Source of the DNA: Porticoccus sp964276025
GTDB lineage: Bacteria > Pseudomonadota > Gammaproteobacteria > Pseudomonadales > Porticoccaceae
Assembly: GCA_964276025.1 (NCBI GenBank)
Contig: CAXYDD010000002.1
Location: 682,001-746,000 of the forward strand
DNA length: 64,000 bases
Reading direction: 5' to 3'
The position numbers and the translations under genes were made by a program. Of this stretch, positions 8,855-16,571 are shown piece by piece. Each line of letters opens with the position of its first letter. Position 1 is the first letter of the stretch. The notes beneath the pieces are model-generated. The model searched no databases. It was not told where the DNA came from and saw nothing but the letters and a program-made list of their open reading frames with translations.

Positions 8855-9577
8855 ATGAATATAGAGTTACGTAATTGGTATCTTTGTAATTTGGAGCTGT
8901 CCCAGTATTTGCCCAAGACAAAACTCAATGATAAGTCGAGCCCTTGCCCCCCAAGAAACGAAGAGGTTGATATCGATGCAAACAACAAATCTAGATCAAC
9001 CTTTGCTAAGCAACCTGATTATCCCCGATCAAAAAAAGATAATATTGATAAGCATCCACCAGCGATACTGTCAGAAAAAAACATAAAAAATACGAATATC
9101 TATAGCAGTAATGTTAAGACTGATTATTTTAGGTTTGCATGCTGGCAACCAGCCAAAAACCTAATAATTTTTAATGAAATGAACCCAGATGTTTTGCCCT
9201 GTAACGATTTATCTAAATTGCTCTCTAATATTTTGAGCTCTATAGGATATATGGCAGATAGTTTCCCCGAGCCTACTATTATTGATTGTCCACCCGGTGC
9301 CGAAGGAATAGATATAGCTGAAGCCTCAAAAATGCTCCTAGCTTTTATCGATAATCGCGTTAAAAATGATAATACATGTTTAATTTTAGTGATGGGGAAG
9401 ACAGTGTTTGATGTATTTTCCCCACCAAATTTATCCTATTCAGATTTTCTAGGTAAAAAGATAGATATAAATGATCAATATAAAGCATTAATACTCCAGA
9501 GTTTACAGGAAAACCTTCATAGTTCTGAGGCAAAACGGGGAACATGGAAGGCTATCAAATCAATAATAAATAAATAA
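8855..9577 (+). CDS. holD: Probable DNA polymerase III psi subunit (divergent HolD)
   Basis: Psi bridges the clamp loader (tau/gamma) to chi and SSB. I infer this identity from three things. It lies directly upstream of rimI, the holD-rimI order of E. coli and Pseudomonas. The N-terminus RNWYLCNLELSQYLPKT resembles the E. coli psi start, a short tau/gamma-binding peptide. The C-terminal half (about residues 108-240) has an alternating alpha/beta pattern with LILVMGKTVFDVF and a terminal HSSEAKRGTWKAI that fits the psi fold. Residues 20-100 are a polar, probably disordered linker. At 240 aa it is much longer than E. coli psi (137 aa) but close to the long pseudomonad psi. Sequence similarity is weak. 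Confidence 0.62.
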   Translation: MNIELRNWYLCNLELSQYLPKTKLNDKSSPCPPRNEEVDIDANNKSRSTFAKQPDYPRSKKDNIDKHPPAILSEKNIKNTNIYSSNVKTDYFRFACWQPAKNLIIFNEMNPDVLPCNDLSKLLSNILSSIGYMADSFPEPTIIDCPPGAEGIDIAEASKMLLAFIDNRVKNDNTCLILVMGKTVFDVFSPPNLSYSDFLGKKIDINDQYKALILQSLQENLHSSEAKRGTWKAIKSIINK

Positions 9578-9603
9578 ATATAGCCATCAATTAGGTGTGA
9601 CCT

Positions 9604-10050
9604 TTGAATTTAGATCATGTGAGTGTACGTCCAATGTCTAAAAATGACCTCAATGAGGTAAGTTACATTGAAGAAATGGTTACTCCTTACCCTTGGCATA
9701 AGGGGCAATTTAATGATAGCTATGAAAAGCATACTTGTTTGATTATGGCTTTAGGCAACACTATTATAGGCTACGTAATTTATAATACTGTTATTGACGA
9801 TGCCGAAGTATTAAACATAGCGATTCATCCTGAATATCAACACAAGGGGTGTGGCCGATATTTATTGGAGTATTTAATTTCAATTTTGCCAATGAGTACA
9901 AAAAGATTTTTTCTTGAGGTGAGAGTTACCAATAATAATGCCATTCATTTATATGAGAGTATTGGTTTTGTTGCGATATGCGAAAGAAAGAATTATTACC
10001 ATAGTGAATCAAAGACAGAAGATGCAGTATTAATGGCAATTGAGCTCTAA
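9604..10050 (+). CDS. rimI: Ribosomal protein S18-alanine N-acetyltransferase RimI
   Basis: A GNAT-fold enzyme that acetylates the N-terminal alanine of ribosomal protein S18 (rpsR is encoded at 21.1 kb). The acetyl-CoA-binding loop is IAIHPEYQHKGCGRYLL. The RimI-specific FLEVRVTNNNAIHLYESIGFV and ERKNYY blocks follow. The length of 148 aa matches the family. The start is TTG at 9604, with AGGTG upstream; the next in-frame ATG (9634) would cut into the conserved N-terminus. The preceding gene is the putative holD. Confidence 0.9.
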   Translation: MNLDHVSVRPMSKNDLNEVSYIEEMVTPYPWHKGQFNDSYEKHTCLIMALGNTIIGYVIYNTVIDDAEVLNIAIHPEYQHKGCGRYLLEYLISILPMSTKRFFLEVRVTNNNAIHLYESIGFVAICERKNYYHSESKTEDAVLMAIEL

Positions 10051-10158
10051 TCCTATTAAAAATTGAGCTAATGAAAAAATATTTATTTGTTAATCATAAG
10101 ATATTTTACCTGTTTTAATTAATTAAACTGACTGTTTCAGAATAAAGGAAAATAAAGA

Positions 10159-11745
10159 ATGTCGTCAAATTCTATCTCTGAGCAGGTAAAGCTGAGGAGA
10201 ACCTTCGCTATTATTTCTCATCCTGACGCAGGAAAAACCACTATTACTGAAAAACTTTTATTGTTTGGTAAGTTAATTCAAGTTGCAGGTACAGTTAAAA
10301 GTAAAAAAAGTGATAGGCATGTAACATCTGATTGGATGCAAATGGAAAAAGATAGAGGTATTTCTGTTACTTCTTCTGTAATGCAGTTTCCCTATAAAGA
10401 CTGTGTAGTAAACCTTTTAGATACTCCGGGACATGAAGATTTTTCTGAAGATACCTATAGAACACTCACAGCGGTAGATTCTGCACTGATGGTTATTGAT
10501 GGAGCAAAAGGTGTTGAGCAAAGAACAATTAAGTTGATGGATGTTTGTCGTTTAAGAGATACGCCAATAATATCTTTTATTAATAAAATGGATAGAGAGA
10601 TACGTGATCCAGTAGATCTTCTTGATGAAATAGAACAAGTATTAAAAATTTCCTGTGCTCCAATAAATTGGCCAATTGGTTGCGGTAAAGATTTTAAGGG
10701 CATTTATGATTTTAAATCAGACTGTATACATGTATATAAATCAGGTCAAGGATCTATCATCCCTGAAGATGAACAAATACATGGTTTATTTTCTGATGAA
10801 GCAACTAAATTCTTGGGTCACAGATCGAAAGAAATAAGAGATGAGATAGAGCTTGTATCAGGTGCCACTAATGCCTTTGAAACTGATCCTTTTTTGAGCG
10901 GAAAATTATCCCCTGTTTTTTTTGGAACAGCATTATCGAACTTTGGTATACGTGAAATGCTAAATAGCTTCGTTCAGAAGGCTCCACCCCCTTTGCCCAG
11001 GTCTGCATTAGAGAGAAATGTAGTTGCTAATGAAGAAAAATTTTCTGGTTTTGTATTTAAGATACAAGCAAATATGGATCCAAAGCATAGAGATCGAATT
11101 GCTTTTTTGCGTATATGCTCTGGTAAATATACGAAGGGCATGAAGATCCATCACGTAAGGCAAAAAAAAGATTTGCGTATATCTGATGCTGTTGGTTTTA
11201 AAGCTGGAGAAAGAGTCTCTCTTGATGAGGCAATTGCTGGTGATATAATTGGATTACACAACCATGGAACTATTCAGATAGGCGATACATTTACTACTGG
11301 AGAGGAACTTAAGTTTACTGGCATCCCTTACTTTTCTCCGGAGCTTTTTATGCGTATTAGGCTTCTTGATCCATTAAAAATGAAACAGTTAAAAAAAGGG
11401 ATCAAACAGTTATCTGAGGAAGGTAGCACCCAGGTATTTTTCCCCATTAATAACAATGACATAATTGTTGGTGCAGTTGGGCAGCTACAATTTGATGTAG
11501 TAAAATTTAGACTGATGGACGAGTACGGTGTAGATGCAGTTTATGAGCCAGTAAATGTATATACAGCTAGATGGATAGAATCTGCCGATACGAAAAAAAT
11601 TGAAGAAATAAAAAAGAAAATCCCAGATGGCGTTGCTCTAGATGGCGGCGGACATTTAGCATATTTGGCTTCAACTAGAGTCAATTTGTCTCTTACAGAG
11701 GAAAGATATCCAGATATACAATTCTCAACTACAAGAGAACTTTGA
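10159..11745 (+). CDS. prfC: Peptide chain release factor 3
   Basis: RF3 is the GTPase that recycles RF1 and RF2 from the ribosome after termination and helps quality control. The GTP-binding motifs are ISHPDAGKTT (P-loop, residues 19-28), DTPGHEDF, and NKMDRE, followed by EF-Tu-like domain 2 and the RF3 C-terminal domain. Length is 528 aa, as in E. coli. RBS AAAGGA is well placed. A small inverted repeat (GCTAGT/ACTAGC) just past the stop is followed by a weak T-rich stretch. Confidence 0.96.
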   Translation: MSSNSISEQVKLRRTFAIISHPDAGKTTITEKLLLFGKLIQVAGTVKSKKSDRHVTSDWMQMEKDRGISVTSSVMQFPYKDCVVNLLDTPGHEDFSEDTYRTLTAVDSALMVIDGAKGVEQRTIKLMDVCRLRDTPIISFINKMDREIRDPVDLLDEIEQVLKISCAPINWPIGCGKDFKGIYDFKSDCIHVYKSGQGSIIPEDEQIHGLFSDEATKFLGHRSKEIRDEIELVSGATNAFETDPFLSGKLSPVFFGTALSNFGIREMLNSFVQKAPPPLPRSALERNVVANEEKFSGFVFKIQANMDPKHRDRIAFLRICSGKYTKGMKIHHVRQKKDLRISDAVGFKAGERVSLDEAIAGDIIGLHNHGTIQIGDTFTTGEELKFTGIPYFSPELFMRIRLLDPLKMKQLKKGIKQLSEEGSTQVFFPINNNDIIVGAVGQLQFDVVKFRLMDEYGVDAVYEPVNVYTARWIESADTKKIEEIKKKIPDGVALDGGGHLAYLASTRVNLSLTEERYPDIQFSTTREL

Positions 11746-11837
11746 TGCTAGTCAAACTAGCTCTTTAGACTAATAAGTAATAACCTTATAAGTAACGTTA
11801 CGGTAACAATCGCTTTAGAATTACCAGGAGTTAGAAT

Positions 11838-12884
11838 ATGAGTGAACACTCGTCATTTGCAAAAGGACTTATTACTATTGCGGCTTTTGTAGTCGTTGTG
11901 ACAGGAATTAAAATGGCAGAAACACTTATAATCCCGTGTTTGCTATCTATATTTATAGCCCTTATTTTTTCACCGCTATTAGCTTGGCTTAAAAAGAAAA
12001 AAGTACCAAATGGAATTGCTATCTTCTTAGTTATAACTTGCTTAATGGCTGCAGGCTGGTTGATTGCTACGCTTATACAGTCTTCTGTTAGTGATTTTCG
12101 GAATAATATTCCCACATATGAAATCAGACTGCAGGAATTGAGCGGCATTTTTTTATATTGGTTAGCAGATTTAGGGCTTATATTTGATATGAATCAAATG
12201 AAAAGCTTATTTAAGCCCGAGGTTGCAGTTCAATTAATGGGAAGTACATTGACATCATTTGGCAGTGTTTTAACAAACACCTTCATGATACTGTTAACTG
12301 TAATTTTTATTTTGGCAGAAGAAGTAGGGTTCAGAGAAAAACTACAACAAGCAACTAACAAAAAAGTATTAATAGATGATAGTCTTTCCTACTTTTTAAA
12401 TAGTGTACATAGTTATTTGGGTATCAAAACAGCATTAAGTCTTTTGACTGGAATTCTGGTTAGTGTAACTCTTTGGCTTTTCGGTGTTGATTATCCTGTT
12501 ATGTGGGGATTTTTTGCATTACTGCTTAATTTTATTCCCACAATTGGCTCTATAATTGCAGCTATCCCTGCAGTTTTATTATCTTTAATTCAGCTAGGTT
12601 CTTTTACAGCTATTTGCGTTGCCTTTTGTTACTTGATTATAAACGTTTTTATAGGAAATTTACTTGAACCGAAATTGATGGGAAAAGGCCTTGATCTATC
12701 ACCTTTGGTTGTATTCTTATCTTTAGTTTTTTGGGGATGGATTTTAGGCCCTGTCGGCATGCTACTTTCTATTCCGCTTACGATAATGGTTAAGATCGCA
12801 CTTGGTAACGATGAAAATACTCGCTGGATAAGCGTCATGTTGGGACCTGGAAATAAATCGTTGAGATCAAAAAAGCTCTTATGA
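11838..12884 (+). CDS. AI-2E family transporter (PerM/TqsA-type permease)
   Basis: A polytopic inner membrane protein of the AI-2E transporter family (PF01594). It has the family architecture: two N-terminal hydrophobic segments, a soluble amphipathic region (residues ~80-150), then paired C-terminal helices. The conserved blocks LLNFIPTIGSIIAAIPAVLLSL and GNLLEPKLMGKGLDLSPLVVFLSLVFWGWILGPVGMLLSIPL are present. The substrate is not predictable; family members include the autoinducer exporter TqsA and sodium antiporters. The start is supported by AGGAG. The 3' end overlaps the selO 3' end by six bases, so the two genes converge with no room for a terminator. Confidence 0.85.
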   Translation: MSEHSSFAKGLITIAAFVVVVTGIKMAETLIIPCLLSIFIALIFSPLLAWLKKKKVPNGIAIFLVITCLMAAGWLIATLIQSSVSDFRNNIPTYEIRLQELSGIFLYWLADLGLIFDMNQMKSLFKPEVAVQLMGSTLTSFGSVLTNTFMILLTVIFILAEEVGFREKLQQATNKKVLIDDSLSYFLNSVHSYLGIKTALSLLTGILVSVTLWLFGVDYPVMWGFFALLLNFIPTIGSIIAAIPAVLLSLIQLGSFTAICVAFCYLIINVFIGNLLEPKLMGKGLDLSPLVVFLSLVFWGWILGPVGMLLSIPLTIMVKIALGNDENTRWISVMLGPGNKSLRSKKLL

Positions 12885-14354
12885 TGAGCAGCTAACAGTA
12901 ATTTTTTTACTCCATTGAGGTGGATGCTTTGCATACTCCTCGCACTCAGGATTTTCGTCATGAGGCGACTGAAGTAATTTAAGTATACGGCTGATTTCTG
13001 AGTAATCTTTATCATCTTCAGCTTTCTGAATAGCTATTTCAGCCATATAGTTTCGAAGAATATATTTCGGGTTATGCTGAATCATTTTGTTTCTTCTTTC
13101 CTTGTCATTTTGTGGTTCACCTAATAACCGATCTTGATATTTTCTTACCCATTCATCTAATGCATTTTGTTTAATGAGCAATTCTTTTAAATGCTTGTGA
13201 TTGCCGTTTGATTCAAAAAAACATAAGCGTCTAAAAAAAATAGTATAGTCAACTTCATTTACTTCAAGAATCCCTAGTAACTCATCTATTAAATTTTGGT
13301 CACCTTCTTCAGAGGCCTCCAGGCCTAACTTTTGTCTATAAAGTTTCAATAACGTATTTAGAAATACTGGTTGATATTCATCGAGTATCAATTTGAGCTT
13401 TTCAGAACTCAAAAGGCTCGTCAATGCAGTGGCTAATGCGTTGCAATTCCATAAACCTATACTGGGCTGATTCTTAAAAGAATAGCGACCATTGCTATCT
13501 GAATGATTACAGATAAAGTTTGGATTGTAATTATCCATGAATCCAAATGGACCATAATCTAGAGTTTCACCAAGAATAGACATATTGTCAGTATTCATTA
13601 CACCATGAGAAAATCCCACAGATTGCCATTTTGCAATCATTTCTGCGGTTTTGTGCACCATGCATCTAAACATTTGAAGGTAGCGATCATCATTTTTTTT
13701 AAACATAGAAAAGTGTTGATCAATTATATAATCAGCAAGTTTTTTGACGCATTTATATTGGCGTGTATGATGAAAATACTCGAAAGAACCAAACCTGATA
13801 TGGGATTTAGCTAAACGAACTAGTAAAGCTGCTCGTTCAATTCTCTCCCTATAAACAGGCTCTTCGTTTGAAAAAATACTTATTGCTCTGGTTGTATTTA
13901 TACCGAGTGCATGCATAGCCTCACTGCAGAGATACTCTCTTATAGTAGACCTAAGAACCGATCTACCATCCCCAAACCGAGAATAAGGTGTTTTCCCTGC
14001 TCCTTTGAGGTGGATATCCCATTTACCTAATGGGCCTTCAACTTCCCCAATAAGCATGCCCCTTCCATCTCCTAGTTCAGGGGAATAACCTCCAAACTGA
14101 TGACCACTGTAGATCATAGCAAGTGGATCACATCCTTTAGGAAGTTGATTTCCACTGCATAAGCCCATTAACCATAGAGGTATTTTAGCTTTAGAGTCTA
14201 TCTGTTCACTTAATATACCGAGCATATTAAGCCCAGCCATATTGATGTTTACTACACATGGATCTAAAAGACCTTTTGGCGCCACTTTTGTAAAAAATTT
14301 ATCACCTAATTTGGCGAAAGTGTTATTAAACTCTAAAATTTCAATTTCCCTCAC
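12879..14354 (-). CDS. selO: Protein adenylyltransferase SelO (YdiU family)
   Basis: SelO is a pseudokinase-fold enzyme that transfers AMP to protein hydroxyl groups and is linked to redox homeostasis. Family motifs are clear: IYSGHQFGGYSPELGDGRGMLIGE, HLKGAGKTPYSRFGDGRSVLRSTIREYL, and SHGVMNTDNMSILGETLDYGPFGFMD. I place the start at the GTG at 14354 (VREIEILEFNNTFAKLGDKF), which aligns with pseudomonad YdiU. That gives 491 aa. The frame stays open 47 codons further upstream, but that stretch overlaps yciH and looks non-family. The protein ends in CSS; many bacterial SelO proteins end near a conserved Cys. Convergent with the permease gene. Confidence 0.9.
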   Translation of the reverse strand: MREIEILEFNNTFAKLGDKFFTKVAPKGLLDPCVVNINMAGLNMLGILSEQIDSKAKIPLWLMGLCSGNQLPKGCDPLAMIYSGHQFGGYSPELGDGRGMLIGEVEGPLGKWDIHLKGAGKTPYSRFGDGRSVLRSTIREYLCSEAMHALGINTTRAISIFSNEEPVYRERIERAALLVRLAKSHIRFGSFEYFHHTRQYKCVKKLADYIIDQHFSMFKKNDDRYLQMFRCMVHKTAEMIAKWQSVGFSHGVMNTDNMSILGETLDYGPFGFMDNYNPNFICNHSDSNGRYSFKNQPSIGLWNCNALATALTSLLSSEKLKLILDEYQPVFLNTLLKLYRQKLGLEASEEGDQNLIDELLGILEVNEVDYTIFFRRLCFFESNGNHKHLKELLIKQNALDEWVRKYQDRLLGEPQNDKERRNKMIQHNPKYILRNYMAEIAIQKAEDDKDYSEISRILKLLQSPHDENPECEEYAKHPPQWSKKITVSCSS

Positions 14355-14391
14355 TTTAGTTACTGAATGATATAAGATAAAAAAATTATTG

Positions 14392-14703
14392 TCACAGTAC
14401 CGAGTGCCCCTCTTGTTCAAGGTATATACGTATCTTGATCCTGTGATCACCTTGAATTTCAACGATATTATTTTTGATAGTGCCACCACTTCCACAATTC
14501 TTTTTTAATTTTTTTATCAAAGTCTTAAGATCAATATCTTCGGTATATAGTCCGGAAATAGTTGTAACGCCATTACCTTTTCTTCCTTTAGTTTCGTAAT
14601 TGATTCGAGCAACACCATCGCCATATTGCCTTATTTTTTTTGATTCCTGAGATTTTATCTGTCCCTTTTCTGTTGAGTATACAAGGCGTGTTTGATTTTT
14701 CAT
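14392..14703 (-). CDS. yciH: SUI1/eIF1-like translation factor YciH
   Basis: A 103 aa protein of the SUI1 family. In bacteria YciH has been described as a stress-linked inhibitor or fidelity factor of translation initiation, resembling eukaryotic eIF1. Diagnostic sequence: RKGNGVTTISGL, LKTLIKKLKKNCGSGGTIK and VEIQGDHRIKIRIYLEQEGH. Starts 38 bases upstream of selO on the same strand, so the two are probably co-transcribed. No unusual features. Confidence 0.9.
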   Translation of the reverse strand: MKNQTRLVYSTEKGQIKSQESKKIRQYGDGVARINYETKGRKGNGVTTISGLYTEDIDLKTLIKKLKKNCGSGGTIKNNIVEIQGDHRIKIRIYLEQEGHSVL

Positions 14704-15010
14704 TCAAAAATCCATTATTTGAGTTTAATTATTAATAGTCGCTTATATGTTAAAATAGATAAGTGCATAACTTAATAAGAATATAACAAAAATTGCTTAT
14801 GAATTAATTAATAAAATTTATAAGGAGCCATAAAAGTAATTTAAATATAGATATAGCAATTATTTGATGTGATTTAGTTTTTTTAACGCTACTAGGGCTT
14901 TTTTGACAATGTCTTTTAGGTGACAATAGTTAAAAAGATATGTAAAAATTATTAAATACTATGTTTAATGTTTTATATAGCTCATGAGCCAACAAACCTA
15001 AGGAAATATT
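14704..15010 (+). other. AT-rich spacer with a possible weak promoter
   Basis: A 307-base stretch without a gene. TTGACA at 14903-14908 could be a -35 box for the gene at 15011. No good TATAAT follows at 17 bases; the nearest candidate is an AATAGT-like hexamer. TGACAAT occurs twice, 16 bases apart, in this stretch. An AAGGAG at about 14822 is not followed by a usable start codon. Nothing else stands out. Confidence 0.3.
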
Positions 15011-15334
15011 ATGACATTGATATCGAAATTACTTGGGCACAGCTCACCATATATCTTCAACATAGTTTATGATGTGGACGTGAGATTGTTATTTATAGAA
15101 TGTTTAGATGACCCTTCTGATGAGATGCCGTCATTGCGTATTATATTTCCAGAAATTAGTTTATATTCCGAAGTAAATCAAGCCGAAGCTGGTGATGACG
15201 AATTGATGGATGACCTAGTTTCTTTAGAGCAAGTAAGTAACAAAAAAATTGTTATTCTCACTTGTAAGAAAGAAATTACAATTGAGCTTGCAGGGAAACC
15301 TTATGCAGAGCAGATTAAACATCAAAATAATTAG
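15011..15334 (+). CDS. Hypothetical protein, accessory pocket
   Basis: A 107 aa acidic protein that I do not recognise. AGGA lies six bases before the ATG, which supports it being translated. It has no signal peptide, no membrane segment and no Cys/His cluster typical of a metal site. The predicted pattern is short beta strands (IFNIVYDVDVRLLFIEC, KKIVILTCKKEITIELAG) separated by an acidic loop rich in Asp and Glu at residues 58-75. It is convergent with the next gene, with six bases between the stops. Its neighbours are also orphans, so it looks like recently gained or fast-evolving DNA. Confidence 0.5.
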   Translation: MTLISKLLGHSSPYIFNIVYDVDVRLLFIECLDDPSDEMPSLRIIFPEISLYSEVNQAEAGDDELMDDLVSLEQVSNKKIVILTCKKEITIELAGKPYAEQIKHQNN

Positions 15335-15340
15335 TAATAA

Positions 15341-15682
15341 TTATTCTGATGGAATTGGTTCTACAATATACTGACCATTAACTTCAACCAAATGAAGCTG
15401 GCATTCTAAATCTTCATAGTCAGGAACTTGACCTGGTAAACCTGAAACGATTCTCCTTCCATTCTTTCGCAGCTCAATAGCTGCTTTTCTTTGTTCCATA
15501 TTAGTTGAAAAAGGAATAAATATTTTCTTAGCTGCTACCCTGTTGATTTTTCTTATGCGAGCTCTCATTTTTTCTTGGTCTTCTCGACCAGCTGGCGTTC
15601 CTTTGTCCCACAAGAGATTAGTGAATGGCTGATCCTTGATCTTTGCTCTGCGTGTCTGCTGATTCACATTCTTTTTTGACAT
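15341..15682 (-). CDS. Hypothetical basic protein, accessory pocket
   Basis: A 113 aa protein, not recognised. The N-terminal 60 residues are strongly basic (SKKNVNQQTRRAKIKD, KMRARIRKINRVAAKK) and could contact nucleic acid. The C-terminal half is more neutral, with a Gly/Pro-rich SGLPGQVPDYEDLE segment and a short beta-like end. No membrane segment or signal peptide. It is the only minus-strand gene between yciH and ppa and converges on the gene at 15011. A nucleic-acid-binding role is only an inference from charge. Confidence 0.45.
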   Translation of the reverse strand: MSKKNVNQQTRRAKIKDQPFTNLLWDKGTPAGREDQEKMRARIRKINRVAAKKIFIPFSTNMEQRKAAIELRKNGRRIVSGLPGQVPDYEDLECQLHLVEVNGQYIVEPIPSE

Positions 15683-15970
15683 TATAAAACCTCAATATTT
15701 ATTTGGTTAACAATACGCATGCGAAGATATTGTTAAAAGTTTTTTAAAAAAAGCTAACAGCACATACGCTAGCAGACGGAATTATATTAATGAAGGATAT
15801 AAAAATCAATTTTGACTTATATGTTTTCAATAAAATTCATTAAAACAAACAACACTCTTGTGTTTATTATACTAGGTAAATGAGGCCAAAATATAATTAG
15901 TTGGTATATTTACACAATATTTGTTATATTTTCCATAATATTTTCCATAAAAATAAGGTTTCATATAATT
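15683..15970 (+). other. AT-rich spacer upstream of the integrase-like gene, with a duplicated motif
   Basis: 288 bases without a gene. Just before the gene at 15971, ATTTTCCATAA is present twice in tandem (within about 15928-15952), spaced about 12 bases start to start. This could be an operator for that gene or chance in AT-rich DNA. I see no tRNA and no clear attachment-site repeat. Confidence 0.3.
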
Positions 15971-16396
15971 ATGGTCAACTTACCAAAATATATCTCCTCA
16001 AAAAAAGGTAGTCTTCACTACCAAAGAGCGATTCCCACAAAACTGCATGCTGTTTCTAAAGCAAAATTTTATTATTTTGCACTCGAACTCAATCAACACG
16101 ATAGTGCGAAAAAAATTTATAAAGCAGCAAAAAGGGCAGCTCAAGGTTTTGAATTGAGATGTCAGATGCTTGAAAATATTAGTCATAAATCAATTCCTGA
16201 GTCGGAACTGGACATGCTTTTTATGGAAGTAATCAGAAGATCTGGTGAACGAACTGGGGCTTATGAATATGAGAAATTTTTATTTAAAGGCCCGTTTAAA
16301 TTTTCTATTCATGTAAGCAAAAAATTAGCTGATTTAGATGATAATCAAAATAATTTTAATAAAAAAGGAAAAATGAGATTAATTGGAGGTACTTAG
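15971..16396 (+). CDS. Integrase-like N-terminal arm-binding domain protein (stand-alone or truncated)
   Basis: The first ~60 residues (VNLPKYISSKKGSLHYQRAIPTKL...ALELNQHDSAKKIYKAAK) match the pattern I know from the N-terminus of many tyrosine recombinases (DUF6538-type: a start like YLxxRxGxYYxRRxIPxxL, then a helix of the form xAxxxAxxxAxxF). There is no core-binding or catalytic domain after it. The stop comes at 141 aa, and no remnant of the R-H-R-Y domain is visible in the next 175 bases. It is either a decayed integrase fragment or a small DNA-binding protein derived from one. The residues after 70 are not recognised. The flanking genes are housekeeping on one side and orphans on the other. 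Confidence 0.5.
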   Translation: MVNLPKYISSKKGSLHYQRAIPTKLHAVSKAKFYYFALELNQHDSAKKIYKAAKRAAQGFELRCQMLENISHKSIPESELDMLFMEVIRRSGERTGAYEYEKFLFKGPFKFSIHVSKKLADLDDNQNNFNKKGKMRLIGGT

Positions 16397-16571
16397 TTTA
16401 CCAGTTAAACTTTTTAAAAAGCATTCAGTGGTTTTTCTCGTGATGCTCCCTTCTAATTTATTTTATTTAAGTCGTTGGTTAATCTGAGGGCAATATGTTT
16501 TCATGGTAGTTTATACCTTGAAGTCAATTTAAAAAAAATATTTTAATTTTCTGTCACCAAATGAAGTAATA

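Noticed and set aside
11746..11775. Terminator after prfC
   Set aside because: The GCTAGT/ACTAGC stem is short, AT-rich and has no proper T-run.
14355..14495. 47-codon N-terminal extension of selO
   Set aside because: It overlaps yciH, is unlike SelO family N-termini, and the GTG at 14354 aligns with known homologues.
15971..16396. Functional site-specific integrase
   Set aside because: Only the N-terminal arm-type domain is present; there is no catalytic R-H-R-Y domain nearby.
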